From Bacteroidota bacterium (GTDB lineage: Bacteria > Bacteroidota > Bacteroidia > Bacteroidales > F082), in assembly GCA_003232915.1 (NCBI GenBank), contig QIKE01000074.1, positions 1 to 52,367 on the forward strand: a stretch of 52,367 nt of DNA. Direction: 5' to 3'. The translations under genes were made by a program, and so were the position numbers. Of this stretch, positions 39,396 through 47,289 are shown piece after piece; position 1 is the stretch's first letter, and each line of letters starts with the position of its first letter. The notes below the pieces were generated by a model. The model did no database searches and had not been told where the DNA came from. It was given only the letters and a program-made list of their open reading frames with translations.

Positions 39396-39402
39396 CTCCT
39401 CC
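39396..39402 (-). promoter_or_regulatory. Shine-Dalgarno GGAGGAG before rplA
   Basis: GGAGGAG is followed by AAT and then the rplA ATG. It settles the start at 39392. Strong Shine-Dalgarno sequences are rare in Bacteroidota, so its presence at a ribosomal gene is notable. Confidence 0.8.
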
Positions 39403-39415
39403 ATTTAACAGATTA

Positions 39416-39859
39416 TTAATTAGTTACAGGAAATTCACCATTAACAGTTATCCCCATACTACGTGCTGTACCTGCGACCATACTCATTGCCGATTCAACG
39501 GTGAAAGTGTTTAAATCTTTCATTTTGCCTTCGGCAATTTGTTGTACTTGTTCCCAAGATACATTGGCAACTTTTACACGGTTTGATTCTGCCGAACCTT
39601 TTTCAAGTTTGACAGCCTCCAATAGTTGCACTGCAACCGGTGGCGTTTTGATGATGAAATCAAATGATTTGTCTCTGTAAACGGTAATGATAACAGGGAT
39701 AACCTTACCGGCTTGATCCTGTGTACGACCATTGAACTGTTTACAAAATCCCATAATATTCACCCCTTTCGCACCGAGAGCAGGGCCTACAGGAGGTGAG
39801 GGGTTTGCGGCTCCTCCCTTAATCTGTAGTTTAATTAATCCTATTACTTCTTTTGCCAT
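39416..39859 (-). CDS. rplK: 50S ribosomal protein L11
   Basis: The 147-residue uL11 protein of the GTPase-associated centre. The N-terminal [20 protein letters not shown], with the flexible Pro-rich segment, the [17 protein letters not shown] helix and the C-terminal rRNA-binding domain ending [10 protein letters not shown] are all conserved. It follows nusG by 37 bases and precedes rplA, the standard nusG-rplK-rplA order. No Shine-Dalgarno is visible before it. Confidence 0.98.
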   Translation of the reverse strand: MAKEVIGLIKLQIKGGAANPSPPVGPALGAKGVNIMGFCKQFNGRTQDQAGKVIPVIITVYRDKSFDFIIKTPPVAVQLLEAVKLEKGSAESNRVKVANVSWEQVQQIAEGKMKDLNTFTVESAMSMVAGTARSMGITVNGEFPVTN

Positions 39860-39896
39860 CTTAAACCCAATGTTTAAAATTAAAAATACGTTAACT

Positions 39897-40442
39897 CTAT
39901 TCTTTTTCTACCTGCATAAATCCTAGTTCAAGTGGTGTTTTACTTCCGAAGATCTTCACCATCACTTTCAACCTTTTCTTTTCTTCGTTGATTTCTTCAA
40001 TAACACCTGTAAAACCATTAAACGGACTGTCGATAACCTTAACGGTTTCACCGACAATGAAAGGTATGTTAACGTATTCGCCTTGTTCGGCCAATTCGTC
40101 AACTTTACCAAGAATTCGCTTCACTTCCGAAGGACGAAGCGGATCAGGCCCACCTTTGGTACCGAGAAAGCCAAGAACCTCAGGGATATTTTTAATAATG
40201 TGAGGTATTTCACCCGTTAAGTCAGCTTCAATTAGTACATAACCTGGAAAATAATTCCGTTCTTTACTAACTTTTTTGCCCTTACGAATTTGATATACCT
40301 TTTCTGTGGGAATAAGAACCTGTGAAATATAATTTTCGATATCAAGACGTTTAATCTCATTATCTAGATATTCTTTCACCTTCTTTTCCTTACCACTGAT
40401 GGCCCTCAAAACATACCATTTTTTACCTGATTCTTCGCTCAT
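39897..40442 (-). CDS. nusG: Transcription antitermination factor NusG
   Basis: A 181-residue NusG. The NGN domain opens with [20 protein letters not shown] and contains [13 protein letters not shown] and the [19 protein letters not shown] segment; the C-terminal KOW domain is [20 protein letters not shown]. It binds RNA polymerase and couples it to Rho or the ribosome. Start and length are normal. It is preceded by secE with an 84-base gap, the conserved secE-nusG order. Confidence 0.97.
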   Translation of the reverse strand: MSEESGKKWYVLRAISGKEKKVKEYLDNEIKRLDIENYISQVLIPTEKVYQIRKGKKVSKERNYFPGYVLIEADLTGEIPHIIKNIPEVLGFLGTKGGPDPLRPSEVKRILGKVDELAEQGEYVNIPFIVGETVKVIDSPFNGFTGVIEEINEEKKRLKVMVKIFGSKTPLELGFMQVEKE

Positions 40443-40526
40443 CTTGCAGGGAGATTCTGAATGTTATTAACAGTTAATATATAATAATTACAGAATAATA
40501 CTACAACAATTTTCGAGATATTCTTC

Positions 40527-40724
40527 TTAAAACATTCCGTAGAATTTTTCCAAAATTGTTGAAAATGAAATATCCATCAAATAAACCACAACTGCGATTA
40601 TTAGGGAAGCAATGGATACGACAATTGCACTATTCTGCAGCTCACTCCAAGTTGGCCAAGACACTTTTTGTGTCCATTCATTATAACTTTCTTTGAAATA
40701 ACCTGATATACTAAATTTTGCCAT
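40527..40724 (-). CDS. secE: Preprotein translocase subunit SecE
   Basis: A 65-residue single-span SecE, the small essential subunit of the SecYEG channel. The start at 40724 (MAKFSISGYFKESYNEWT) was chosen because the longer frame reads through tRNA-Trp. The amphipathic helix with KVSWPTWSELQNSAIVV and the single membrane segment (about 33-52) are diagnostic. It lies directly after tRNA-Trp and before nusG. Confidence 0.95.
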   Translation of the reverse strand: MAKFSISGYFKESYNEWTQKVSWPTWSELQNSAIVVSIASLIIAVVVYLMDISFSTILEKFYGMF

Positions 40725-40740
40725 TTTTAAACTTAATTTG

Positions 40741-40813
40741 CACGGGTGGTAGGAATCGAACCCACAACCAACGGTTTTGGAGACCGCTACTCTACCAGTT
40801 GAGCTACACCCGT
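40741..40813 (-). tRNA. trnW: tRNA-Trp (CCA)
   Basis: 73 bases on the minus strand. Acceptor ACGGGTG pairs with CACCCGT plus discriminator G; the anticodon loop holds CCA (GGTCTCCAAAACC); the T arm has GGTTCGATTCC. The 3' CCA is not encoded. It sits between tuf and secE, a typical place in Bacteroidetes. Confidence 0.97.
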
Positions 40814-40831
40814 ATCTATAAATTTTATAAG

Positions 40832-40871
40832 CTGTCAAAGGTTTCCTGATAAAATATGAAACCTTTGGCAG
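40832..40871 (-). terminator. Hairpin between tuf and tRNA-Trp
   Basis: CTGCCAAAGGTTTC (40858-40871, minus strand) pairs with GAAACCTTTGACAG (40832-40845), 14 bp with one G-U, around a 12-base loop, 25 bases after the tuf stop. There is no long T-run. It could be a terminator or an RNA-processing site separating the tuf message from tRNA-Trp-secE. Confidence 0.7.
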
Positions 40872-40896
40872 GCTGATTTATATCAACAATAGGCTA

Positions 40897-42087
40897 TTAC
40901 TCTTCAATAATTTCGGTTACCTGACCGGCGCCAACGGTACGTCCACCTTCACGAATAGCAAAACGCAAACCTCTGGTCATTGCAATTTCCGAGATAAGTA
41001 GAACCTCAATAGTAACATTGTCGCCAGGCATAACCATTTCAACACCTTTTGGAAGAAATATTTCTCCTGTAACGTCGGTTGTTCTAAAATAGAACTGTGG
41101 ACGATATTTATCGTGGAAAGGTGTATGACGACCCCCTTCTTCTTTTTTCAGTATATAAACTTCGGCTTTGAAATGCTTGTGTGGCGTTACCGAACCGGGA
41201 GCGGCAATTACCATACCTCTTCTGATTTCGTTTTTATCAATACCACGAAGTAATAAACCTGCATTGTCGCCGGCCATACCTTGATCTAAAATTTTACGAA
41301 ACATCTCAACACCGGTAACAACTGATTTCATTTTTTCGGCGCCCATGCCAATAATTTCAACAGGATCGCCAGTATGAATAATCCCGGTTTCAATTCTACC
41401 GGTAGCAACAGTTCCACGTCCGGTAATAGAGAAAACATCTTCAACAGGCATCAGGAAAGGTTTGTGCTCATCACGAACCGGCAATGGAATCCAAGAATCA
41501 CAAGCATCCATCAATTCCATAACTTTATCGCGCCATTTCGGTTCACTGTTCAATGCTCCGAGTGCCGACCCCTGAATAATGGGAGTATTGACGCCATCGA
41601 AATCGTAAAATTCCAACAGGTCGCGGATTTCCATGTCAACAAGTTCGAGCAACTCCTCGTCGTCAACCATATCCACTTTGTTCATAAAAACAACGATACG
41701 GGGTACGCCAACCTGACGGGCAAGCAAAATGTGCTCACGAGTTTGAGGCATAGGGCCGTCCGTAGCAGCTACAACAAGAATGGCGCCATCCATCTGGGCA
41801 GCACCTGTAACCATGTTTTTTACGTAGTCAGCATGTCCTGGACAGTCAACGTGAGCATAGTGACGGTTTTTTGTCTGATATTCAACGTGAGCAGTATTAA
41901 TAGTAATACCTCTTTCTTTTTCTTCAGGTGCATTGTCAATAGCATCGAATGACATAAACTCTGCCAATCCCTGATCTTGAAGTGTGAGTGTAATGGCAGC
42001 TGTTAAAGTGGTTTTTCCATGGTCAACGTGACCAATAGTCCCAATATTTATATGAGGTTTGGAACGGTTGAATTTTTCTTTAGCCAT
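40897..42087 (-). CDS. tuf: Elongation factor Tu
   Basis: The 396-residue EF-Tu, which delivers aminoacyl-tRNA to the ribosome. G1 is GHVDHGKT at 19-26, G3 DCPGH at 81-85, G4 NKVD at 136-139; domains 2 and 3 include [16 protein letters not shown] and [13 protein letters not shown] at the C-terminus. It lies between a four-tRNA cluster and tRNA-Trp. A single tuf copy is seen here. Length is typical. Confidence 0.99.
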   Translation of the reverse strand: MAKEKFNRSKPHINIGTIGHVDHGKTTLTAAITLTLQDQGLAEFMSFDAIDNAPEEKERGITINTAHVEYQTKNRHYAHVDCPGHADYVKNMVTGAAQMDGAILVVAATDGPMPQTREHILLARQVGVPRIVVFMNKVDMVDDEELLELVDMEIRDLLEFYDFDGVNTPIIQGSALGALNSEPKWRDKVMELMDACDSWIPLPVRDEHKPFLMPVEDVFSITGRGTVATGRIETGIIHTGDPVEIIGMGAEKMKSVVTGVEMFRKILDQGMAGDNAGLLLRGIDKNEIRRGMVIAAPGSVTPHKHFKAEVYILKKEEGGRHTPFHDKYRPQFYFRTTDVTGEIFLPKGVEMVMPGDNVTIEVLLISEIAMTRGLRFAIREGGRTVGAGQVTEIIEE

Positions 42088-42153
42088 ATCAAAAATGTTA
42101 AAAATTAATGTTTATTCACTATTACTTATTCAATTTACTAACTTCTTTTTAAG

Positions 42154-42225
42154 AGCCGAGAACGAGAATTGAACTCGTGACCCCTTCCTTACCAAGGAAG
42201 TGCTCTACCCCTGAGCTACCTCGGC
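42154..42225 (-). tRNA. trnT: tRNA-Thr (GGT)
   Basis: 72 bases on the minus strand. Acceptor GCCGAGG pairs with TCTCGGC (one G-U), discriminator T; the anticodon loop TTGGTAA gives GGT; T arm ACGAGTTCAATTCTCGT. It is the member of the four-tRNA cluster nearest to tuf; no 3' CCA is encoded. Confidence 0.96.
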
Positions 42226-42229
42226 AATG

Positions 42230-42302
42230 AGCGGGAAACCGGCCTCGAACCGGCCACCTACAGCTTGGAAGGCTGTCGCTCTACCACATGAGCTACTCCC
42301 GC
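42230..42302 (-). tRNA. trnG: tRNA-Gly (TCC)
   Basis: 73 bases on the minus strand. Acceptor GCGGGAG pairs with the 3' TTCCCGC; the anticodon stem ACAGC/GCTGT encloses CTTCCAA, giving TCC; T arm GGCCGGTTCGAGGCCGG. It lies 4 bases from tRNA-Thr(GGT), so the two are processed from one transcript. Confidence 0.96.
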
Positions 42303-42375
42303 TTTTGCAAGATAAAAGTTTGAAACTCAAAGTTTTTTGAAAGTCTTTTTCCTTTTGTCTTTTTCTTTGCCCTCG

Positions 42376-42457
42376 TGGGGGGAGGAGGATTCGAACCTCC
42401 GAAGGCTGAGCCAACAGATTTACAGTCTGCCCCGTTTGACCGCTTCGGTATCCCCCC
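42376..42457 (-). tRNA. trnY: tRNA-Tyr (GTA)
   Basis: 82 bases on the minus strand, a class II tRNA with an extended variable arm (TTGGCTCAGCCTTC region). Acceptor GGGGGGA pairs with TCCCCCC, discriminator A; the anticodon loop ACTGTAAAT gives GTA; T arm GGAGGTTCGAATCCTCC. Confidence 0.96.
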
Positions 42458-42484
42458 CAAAAACTTTAATATTTTTATGAACGG

Positions 42485-42558
42485 AGCCAGCAGAGGGATT
42501 CGAACCCCCGACCGGCTGATTACAAATCAGCTGCTCTGGCCAACTGAGCTATGCTGGC
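42485..42558 (-). tRNA. trnT: tRNA-Thr (TGT)
   Basis: 74 bases on the minus strand. Acceptor GCCAGCA pairs with TGCTGGC, discriminator T; anticodon TGT in GATTTGTAATC; T arm CGGGGGTTCGAATCCCTC-like. It is the first tRNA of the cluster. With the GGT isoacceptor nearby, two threonine tRNAs are encoded together. Confidence 0.96.
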
Positions 42559-42626
42559 AATGCTTTTTTTTCACTTCCTTTTGGCCTTCTTTCTCTTTGT
42601 TTTCAACACTTTCACAACTTATCTAT

Positions 42627-42656
42627 AAAAAACAGACCTCTCGTTAAAAAGGTCTG
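42627..42656 (-). terminator. Rho-independent terminator after hpf
   Basis: CAGACCT pairs with AGGTCTG around TTTTTAACG-type loop sequence and is followed on the minus strand by TTTTTT. It closes the rpsU-xerC-hpf unit, 54 bases after hpf, so the tRNA-tuf unit must have its own promoter or rely on readthrough. Confidence 0.9.
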
Positions 42657-42709
42657 CAAAAATATATAGTTTAGTTTTAATAACCAAACTAATTGGAAAA
42701 AAAATTAAA

Positions 42710-43006
42710 TTATTTTTTGAGACGCCATTTGTGCTTCTCTATCTGCTTTTTAAGTGCATCAATAGCAGTATTGGCAGCCTCTTCAAAAGTCTTACTTTGT
42801 TTCTTTGCAAAAAGATCGTAGCCCTTTAAATTCAACTTAATCTCTGCAACTTTGTTTTCACGGGTTTCCGAATTGTCTAGCCTTAGCACAACTTCCGATC
42901 CCAAAACACCTTCATAAAGGTTAGAAAGTTTACTTACTTTCTTTTCAATGAAGTCTTCAAGCTTTTGATCGGTCTTGAAATGAACCGAATTGATGTTAAT
43001 GTTCAT
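42710..43006 (-). CDS. hpf: Ribosome hibernation promoting factor (HPF/RaiA family)
   Basis: A 98-residue short HPF/RaiA-type protein that binds the 30S subunit and stalls or dimerises ribosomes in slow growth. Family features: INSVHFKTDQKLEDFIEKKV, the acidic strand VVLRLDNSETRENKVAEIKL and the basic helix AANTAIDALKKQIEKHKWR. The long HPF C-terminal domain is absent. Its ATG lies 2 bases after the xerC stop, with a GGAGG overlapping the last xerC codons, so translation is probably coupled. Confidence 0.94.
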   Translation of the reverse strand: MNININSVHFKTDQKLEDFIEKKVSKLSNLYEGVLGSEVVLRLDNSETRENKVAEIKLNLKGYDLFAKKQSKTFEEAANTAIDALKKQIEKHKWRLKK

Positions 43007-43008
43007 AA

Positions 43009-43914
43009 TTAACCTCCTTTTTTTAAATGATGAGCCCTTGGATGGGTGTGAAAATATATTGATTTTAACTGTTCAATGGTTGTATGAGTATAAATTTGCG
43101 TGGTAGACAGGTTTTCATGTCCAAGCAATTCTTTTATGATATTCAAGCCTGCTCCGTTGTTTAACATATGGGTTGCAAACGTGTGCCGTAATACATGCGG
43201 ACTTCTCTTGTTGTTAGTATAACCCAAAAGCTGATTTCGTACAATACGATAGATAAATTTCGAATATGATTTAGCCCCTTTGTTGGTAACAATAATATAC
43301 TGAGACGAATTGTTTTTACCAAATATCTCCTCCTTTAATATAAGGTAATCTTTCACTTCCCTTTTTAGTTTGTCAGAAAACGGAATAAGCCGCTCTTTGT
43401 TGCGCTTACCAAGAACTTTCAATAAATTACTACCGAAATCAAACGACCCGGAAGTAAGTCCGATGAGCTCGCTCAATCGAATTCCCGTATCGTAAAACAA
43501 CTCAACAATCAAGTGATCTCGTAAGGCAAAAAAATTATCTCTCGGAAACTCAGCATTCAATAAAGAATGTAATTTCTCCTTTTCCACATAAGCCGGAAGC
43601 ATTCTCCCCTGTTTCAAGGTTTTGATGTGTGTAGCAGGATTTACCGCCACAATTCCTTCCGAATATAAAAACCTGTAAAAAGTTCTCAATGTACTGAGTT
43701 TGCGATTTACCGAACGTGTGCTTAGTTTACTGTCCATCAAACTTACTATCCACGAACGAATCATCTCGCTTTTAACTTCGGAAGGATTTTCCAATTCGAA
43801 ATCTTTCTTTAAGAAACTCATAAACTCAAACAAATCGGTACGGTAGGCTGTAACTGTGTAGCGCGAATAACGCTTTTCGAAAGTAATGTATTTGATATAC
43901 TGTTGAATGCACAT
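43009..43914 (-). CDS. xerC: Tyrosine recombinase XerC/XerD
   Basis: A 301-residue Xer recombinase that resolves chromosome dimers. Start 43914 gives MCIQQYIKYITFEKRYSRYT, matching the family N-terminus; a 17-residue longer frame starts inside a terminator-like hairpin. Catalytic residues: R146 (GIRLSEL), K170 (LGKRNKER), H240 and R243 (HVLRHTFATHML), H266 (LLGHENLS) and the nucleophile Y275 (TQIYTH). It is chromosomal and flanked by rpsU and hpf, the conserved Bacteroidetes context, so this is the housekeeping enzyme rather than an integrase. Whether it is the C or D subunit cannot be told; a hairpin precedes the start. Confidence 0.92.
   Translation of the reverse strand: MCIQQYIKYITFEKRYSRYTVTAYRTDLFEFMSFLKKDFELENPSEVKSEMIRSWIVSLMDSKLSTRSVNRKLSTLRTFYRFLYSEGIVAVNPATHIKTLKQGRMLPAYVEKEKLHSLLNAEFPRDNFFALRDHLIVELFYDTGIRLSELIGLTSGSFDFGSNLLKVLGKRNKERLIPFSDKLKREVKDYLILKEEIFGKNNSSQYIIVTNKGAKSYSKFIYRIVRNQLLGYTNNKRSPHVLRHTFATHMLNNGAGLNIIKELLGHENLSTTQIYTHTTIEQLKSIYFHTHPRAHHLKKGG
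43013..43017 (-). promoter_or_regulatory. Shine-Dalgarno GGAGG before hpf
   Basis: GGAGG lies inside the last two sense codons of xerC, 6 bases before the hpf ATG. It suggests coupled translation and is a second strong Shine-Dalgarno in a window where most starts lack one. Confidence 0.75.
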
Positions 43915-43924
43915 AACATTAAAA

Positions 43925-43970
43925 AAACTTTGAACCAAAAGTACAAAATCTTTTAACCGGTTCAAAGTTT
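43925..43970 (-). terminator. Terminator-like hairpin just before xerC
   Basis: On the minus strand AAACTTTGAACC (43959-43970) pairs perfectly with GGTTCAAAGTTT (43925-43936) around a 22-base loop and runs into TTTTTTT, the form of an intrinsic terminator. It follows rpsU by 33 bases, and the xerC ATG comes only 10 bases after the stem. It may end most rpsU transcripts, leaving xerC and hpf to readthrough. Confidence 0.8.
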
Positions 43971-44003
43971 CTTGTAAAGAAAAATCCTAAAAAATGCTAA
44001 AAT

Positions 44004-44198
44004 CTAACCTTGTTCGGCTTGACGAAGCTGCTGAACATAAATTGCCTTCAACTTTTGTTCTCTTCTTTTCACCGAAGGTTTAATAAACCTCTGGCCACTA
44101 CGAAGAGTACGCATCGTACCCATCTTTTCAAATTTACGTTTGTAACGTTTCAACGCTCTGTCAATATTTTCGCCTTCTTTTACAGGAATAATAATCAT
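44004..44198 (-). CDS. rpsU: 30S ribosomal protein S21
   Basis: A 64-residue bS21. Typical are IIPVKEGENIDRALKRYKRK, MRTLRSGQRFIKPSVKRR and a basic tail. In Bacteroidota bS21 helps to hide the anti-Shine-Dalgarno end of 16S rRNA (published for this phylum); in some members rpsU itself carries a strong Shine-Dalgarno for autoregulation, but here the sequence before the ATG (GTGGGTATTTGAA) shows none. It is the first gene of the rpsU-xerC-hpf run. Confidence 0.97.
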   Translation of the reverse strand: MIIIPVKEGENIDRALKRYKRKFEKMGTMRTLRSGQRFIKPSVKRREQKLKAIYVQQLRQAEQG

Positions 44199-44256
44199 TT
44201 CAAATACCCACTTTCTTTTTTTGTTAATACTAAAAACCTAAATGATTATAGGCCGG

Positions 44257-44264
44257 CAAAATTA
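44257..44264 (-). promoter_or_regulatory. Probable -7 promoter element (TAATTTTG) for rpsU
   Basis: TAATTTTG on the minus strand fits TAnnTTTG and lies 58 bases before the rpsU ATG; a TTG follows 15 bases further upstream, shorter than the usual spacing. Confidence 0.5.
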
Positions 44265-44378
44265 CATTTTTTTTAAATACAATTAATTCTGTTGAGAATA
44301 TTTTCCTGTTATTATCATCCTCTTTTATAATCTAAAGGTAACATAATGATAAATAATTTTACCAAAGGAAAAGCTATC

Positions 44379-44545
44379 TAGTGTCTGTCTATAATGTCCA
44401 ATAACTTCTTTAAGCTCGTGCTGAAAACAAACATTTACAAAAGTAAACTTATTGTTATTCAGCACTTCGCAAGCCTCGTTCTTGAACATTATAGCTCAGA
44501 CACTAACATTATAGCTCAGACACTTGACTTTATGGACAGGCTCTA
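44379..44545. mobile_element. MITE-like element with terminal inverted repeats
   Basis: The left end TAGTGTCTGTCTATAATGTC and the reverse complement of the right end, TAGAGCCTGTCCATAAAGTC, are clear inverted repeats about 167 bases apart. Inside the right end are two more perfect 20-base units, AACATTATAGCTCAGACACT (44485-44504 and 44505-44524), so the right end carries three tandem copies of one motif and the left end one. An inner hairpin (GTGCTGAA / TTCAGCAC) is present. There is no coding capacity. From memory, IS4-type elements of Bacteroidetes start with GTGTCTGTCCATAAAGT, so this is probably a non-autonomous derivative or a deletion remnant. No clear target duplication is visible. Confidence 0.75.
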
Positions 44546-44623
44546 TTTAGCATATTATAACAAATATTCCTCTACTAAAAAATTTTAATTTCGAAATGGC
44601 AATTACAATACTTACTTTAAATT

Positions 44624-44720
44624 GCAACTATTAAGCTGGTTTATAATGCTAAATATCAACATGATACGATAAAATGGGTTTAATAAATATTCAAATATTT
44701 TTCATAATAAAATCTTATTT
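44624..44720. repeat. 97-bp direct repeat, copy 1 (at the 3' end of the DPP IV gene)
   Basis: This stretch matches 47032-47128 at about 87 of 97 positions by eye, in the same orientation. It covers the last Lys codon and the stop codon of the DPP IV gene and its 3' flank. Confidence 0.9.
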
Positions 44721-46949
44721 CTTATGAGAAGTGCTTGATTCCACTGTGAGATGCCCCAACAGGAAATCCGTCATTTTTTTGTACAAATGATAACGTGTGT
44801 TGCCGCCGTAAATTTCATGATTTTTGTTAGGATACACCATCATATCAAATTGTTTGTTTGCCTTAACCAAAGCCAAAATTAAATCCATAGAATTTTGGGG
44901 GTGCACATTGTCGTCGGCACTACCGAAACACAACAAAAAGTTGCCTTTGATTTTATCCACAAAATTAATCGGTGAGTTTTGGTCGTAGCCTTCGGCATTG
45001 TCCTGCGGTTTTCGCATATAGCGTTCGGTATAGATGTTATCGTAATAGCGCCAATTAGTTACGGGGGCAACGGCAACGGCAGTACTAAACACACCAGCGC
45101 CTTTGGTGATGGCAAGCGACGACATAAAACCGCCGTAACTCCAGCCGAACATTCCAATATGTGCACTATCAACATAAGAATAATGCCCAATGATTTTGGC
45201 AGCTTCAATTTGGTCTGCAATTTCGTATTTTCCCAATTGCAAATAGGTCATTTTTTTAAACATCTGTCCGCGTGCGCCCGTACCTCGGTTGTCGACCGAA
45301 ATGACGATAACACCTTTTTCGGCCAGCATTTCAAACCAAAAATAATTCGTCCAACCCCATGAATTTAAAACGGTTTGTATACCGGGACCACCATAAACAT
45401 ACATCAAAACGGGATATTGCTTTGTTGAATCGAAATCGGGAGGTTTTATCATCCATGCATTCAAATCGACTTGTTTGCCACCTGGCAAAGTAAATTCGGG
45501 CGAATTCAACTTAAAAAACGTTTTGCTACTCAAACGGTATTTGTTCACCTTTTTTATAAAAGCGGCATTGTTTTGAAGTACGCGCAACGTTTTACCGTTT
45601 TTACCTGAATTTACCGTAATATAAGGCGGTGTGTTTATATCGGTAAAAGTATTAACATAATAGCTAAAATCGGAACTAAATCGGGCATCGTTAGTGCCTC
45701 TACGATTCGATATTTTTTGTTTTTTACCTTTCAAGTTTACTTCATAAATATCTCTATTTAAAGGTGATGATTCGGCCGACTGATAAAAAACCTGCTTCCT
45801 ACGACTGTTGTAGCCATATACTTTAGTCACATCCCAATTGCCATTTGTTAGCTGACGAAATTGCTTGCCTTTCATATTATAAAGGTAGATCTGATTATAG
45901 CCATTTTTTTCGGAAGTTATCAGAAAATATTTATTCTCGGGCAAAAAGGTGAGATCGTCGGTAATTTCGATGTAATATGGATTATCCTCGTAGTAAAGCA
46001 AACGGCTTTTTCCAGTGGTGGCATCGGCAAGTAGAATGTCGAGATGGTTTTGTAGTCGGTTGAGTCGTTCGATAGCCAAGATGCCGGGGTCTTGCGTCCA
46101 TTTAATGCGTGGAATGTATTGGTCGGTTATTGGTCCGGCATCCATTTTAATGATTTTTCCGGTTTGCAAATTGTAAACATAAATATCAACAATGGAATTA
46201 TCTTCGCCTGCTACAGGATATTTGTAAGTATAATGCTTTGGATATAACTTACCATAATACGTTAAGGTGTAATCTTTTACACGGCTTTCGTTGAAATGAT
46301 AGAAAGCTATTTTTTTTCCATCAGGCGACCAAAAAAAGGCTTTGGTAAATCCAAATTCTTCTTCATAAACCCAGTCGCAGGTTCCGTTGATAATGGCGTT
46401 TTTTTTGCCGTCTGTAGTAATTTGCTTTTCAGTAGTGTCAGTTAAATTCGAAATAAAAATATTGTTATCACGCACGAAAGCCACCAAATTTCCATCGGGT
46501 GAAAAATCGGCGAGACGCTGCTTTCCGTTTTCGGACAAAGGGCTAAGCTTTTTCGTTTGAGTATCCCAAATATAATCGTACGAAACCCGCGAATGCCGAT
46601 AAATGGCTACGGTTTGCGTTGGGAATATAAACTTTGTTTCGTCTTTATTAATTGAGAAATCAGCAATGACAATGGGTTTTTCTTTTCCCTGTGGAATAAG
46701 TTTTTTTCCCTCGACAAGCGTCGTAATCGAATCACCCGTTTTATAATCGTAAACCACGATGTTGCCTTTCTTTATTTCGGTATAATGCTTTCCGTTGTTC
46801 AACGAACGGATACCGTGCACTGTCTTTGGGTAAAACTTGGAATAAGTCCAGATATCTTTAAGAGTAATATCTTTTTTGGAACTTTGACTTAAAACAGCCT
46901 GAACACTCGTCAAAACAATAACAAGAGAAACAACAATAAACTTTTTCAT
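44715..46949 (-). CDS. Dipeptidyl peptidase IV (S9 family)
   Basis: A 744-residue secreted or periplasmic exopeptidase that removes X-Pro or X-Ala dipeptides from peptide N-termini. A signal peptide (about 21 residues, ending VLSQ) is followed by an eight-bladed propeller with the double-Glu motif YEEEFG that grips the substrate N-terminus, the mark of true DPP IV. The C-terminal hydrolase has S604 in GWSYGGFMS, the acid at D679/D680 in GSADDNVHP and H711 in NKNHEIYGG. The gene has its own -7 element and is flanked by 97-bp direct repeats; its last codon lies in one of them. It would complement the tricorn protease in peptide feeding. Confidence 0.95.
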   Translation of the reverse strand: MKKFIVVSLVIVLTSVQAVLSQSSKKDITLKDIWTYSKFYPKTVHGIRSLNNGKHYTEIKKGNIVVYDYKTGDSITTLVEGKKLIPQGKEKPIVIADFSINKDETKFIFPTQTVAIYRHSRVSYDYIWDTQTKKLSPLSENGKQRLADFSPDGNLVAFVRDNNIFISNLTDTTEKQITTDGKKNAIINGTCDWVYEEEFGFTKAFFWSPDGKKIAFYHFNESRVKDYTLTYYGKLYPKHYTYKYPVAGEDNSIVDIYVYNLQTGKIIKMDAGPITDQYIPRIKWTQDPGILAIERLNRLQNHLDILLADATTGKSRLLYYEDNPYYIEITDDLTFLPENKYFLITSEKNGYNQIYLYNMKGKQFRQLTNGNWDVTKVYGYNSRRKQVFYQSAESSPLNRDIYEVNLKGKKQKISNRRGTNDARFSSDFSYYVNTFTDINTPPYITVNSGKNGKTLRVLQNNAAFIKKVNKYRLSSKTFFKLNSPEFTLPGGKQVDLNAWMIKPPDFDSTKQYPVLMYVYGGPGIQTVLNSWGWTNYFWFEMLAEKGVIVISVDNRGTGARGQMFKKMTYLQLGKYEIADQIEAAKIIGHYSYVDSAHIGMFGWSYGGFMSSLAITKGAGVFSTAVAVAPVTNWRYYDNIYTERYMRKPQDNAEGYDQNSPINFVDKIKGNFLLCFGSADDNVHPQNSMDLILALVKANKQFDMMVYPNKNHEIYGGNTRYHLYKKMTDFLLGHLTVESSTSHKK

Positions 46950-46969
46950 AGTTTTAAAAATTAAAAAGC

Positions 46970-46977
46970 CAAAGATA
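46970..46977 (-). promoter_or_regulatory. Probable -7 promoter element (TATCTTTG) for DPP IV
   Basis: TATCTTTG on the minus strand is a full match to TAnnTTTG, 20 bases before the DPP IV ATG. No clear -33 TTTG is seen. Confidence 0.55.
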
Positions 46978-47031
46978 GTAAACGGAACATAGGTGAGGAA
47001 AATATTTTATGTTTTTAATAGTTACCGGTTC

Positions 47032-47128
47032 GTAACTATTCAGCCGGTTTGTAATGCTAAATATAAACTTGATACTATAAAATGGATTGAATAAATATTC
47101 AAATATTTTTCATAATAAAATTTTATTT
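47032..47128. repeat. 97-bp direct repeat, copy 2 (upstream of the DPP IV gene)
   Basis: Same orientation as copy 1, about 87 of 97 bases identical by eye; the last 35 bases (AATAAATATTCAAATATT onward) differ at only one position. The two copies bracket the whole DPP IV gene. The 74-residue open frame across this region is a shadow. Confidence 0.9.
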
Positions 47129-47289
47129 CATTGATATTCTGTAGGTAACGTTTTGTTGTAATTTGATTATTTATTAACCGATTTAGCACTGTATAGCGAT
47201 GAAAAAATCGGAGAGATGTACATAAAATAATAACATGAACCCGCGTTGTTGTTATTAAAAACATTTTTAGCGACTTATTCCTTAAAAAG

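Noticed and set aside
42205-42647. Frames of 69 and 90 residues across the tRNA cluster
   Set aside because: They translate tRNA genes and their complement.
43009-43914. Integrase of a mobile element
   Set aside because: The Xer protein sits between rpsU and hpf in a core operon, so it is the housekeeping recombinase.
47040-47264. 74-residue minus-strand frame
   Set aside because: It reads through the 97-bp repeat and decayed mobile DNA; no start signal or family match.
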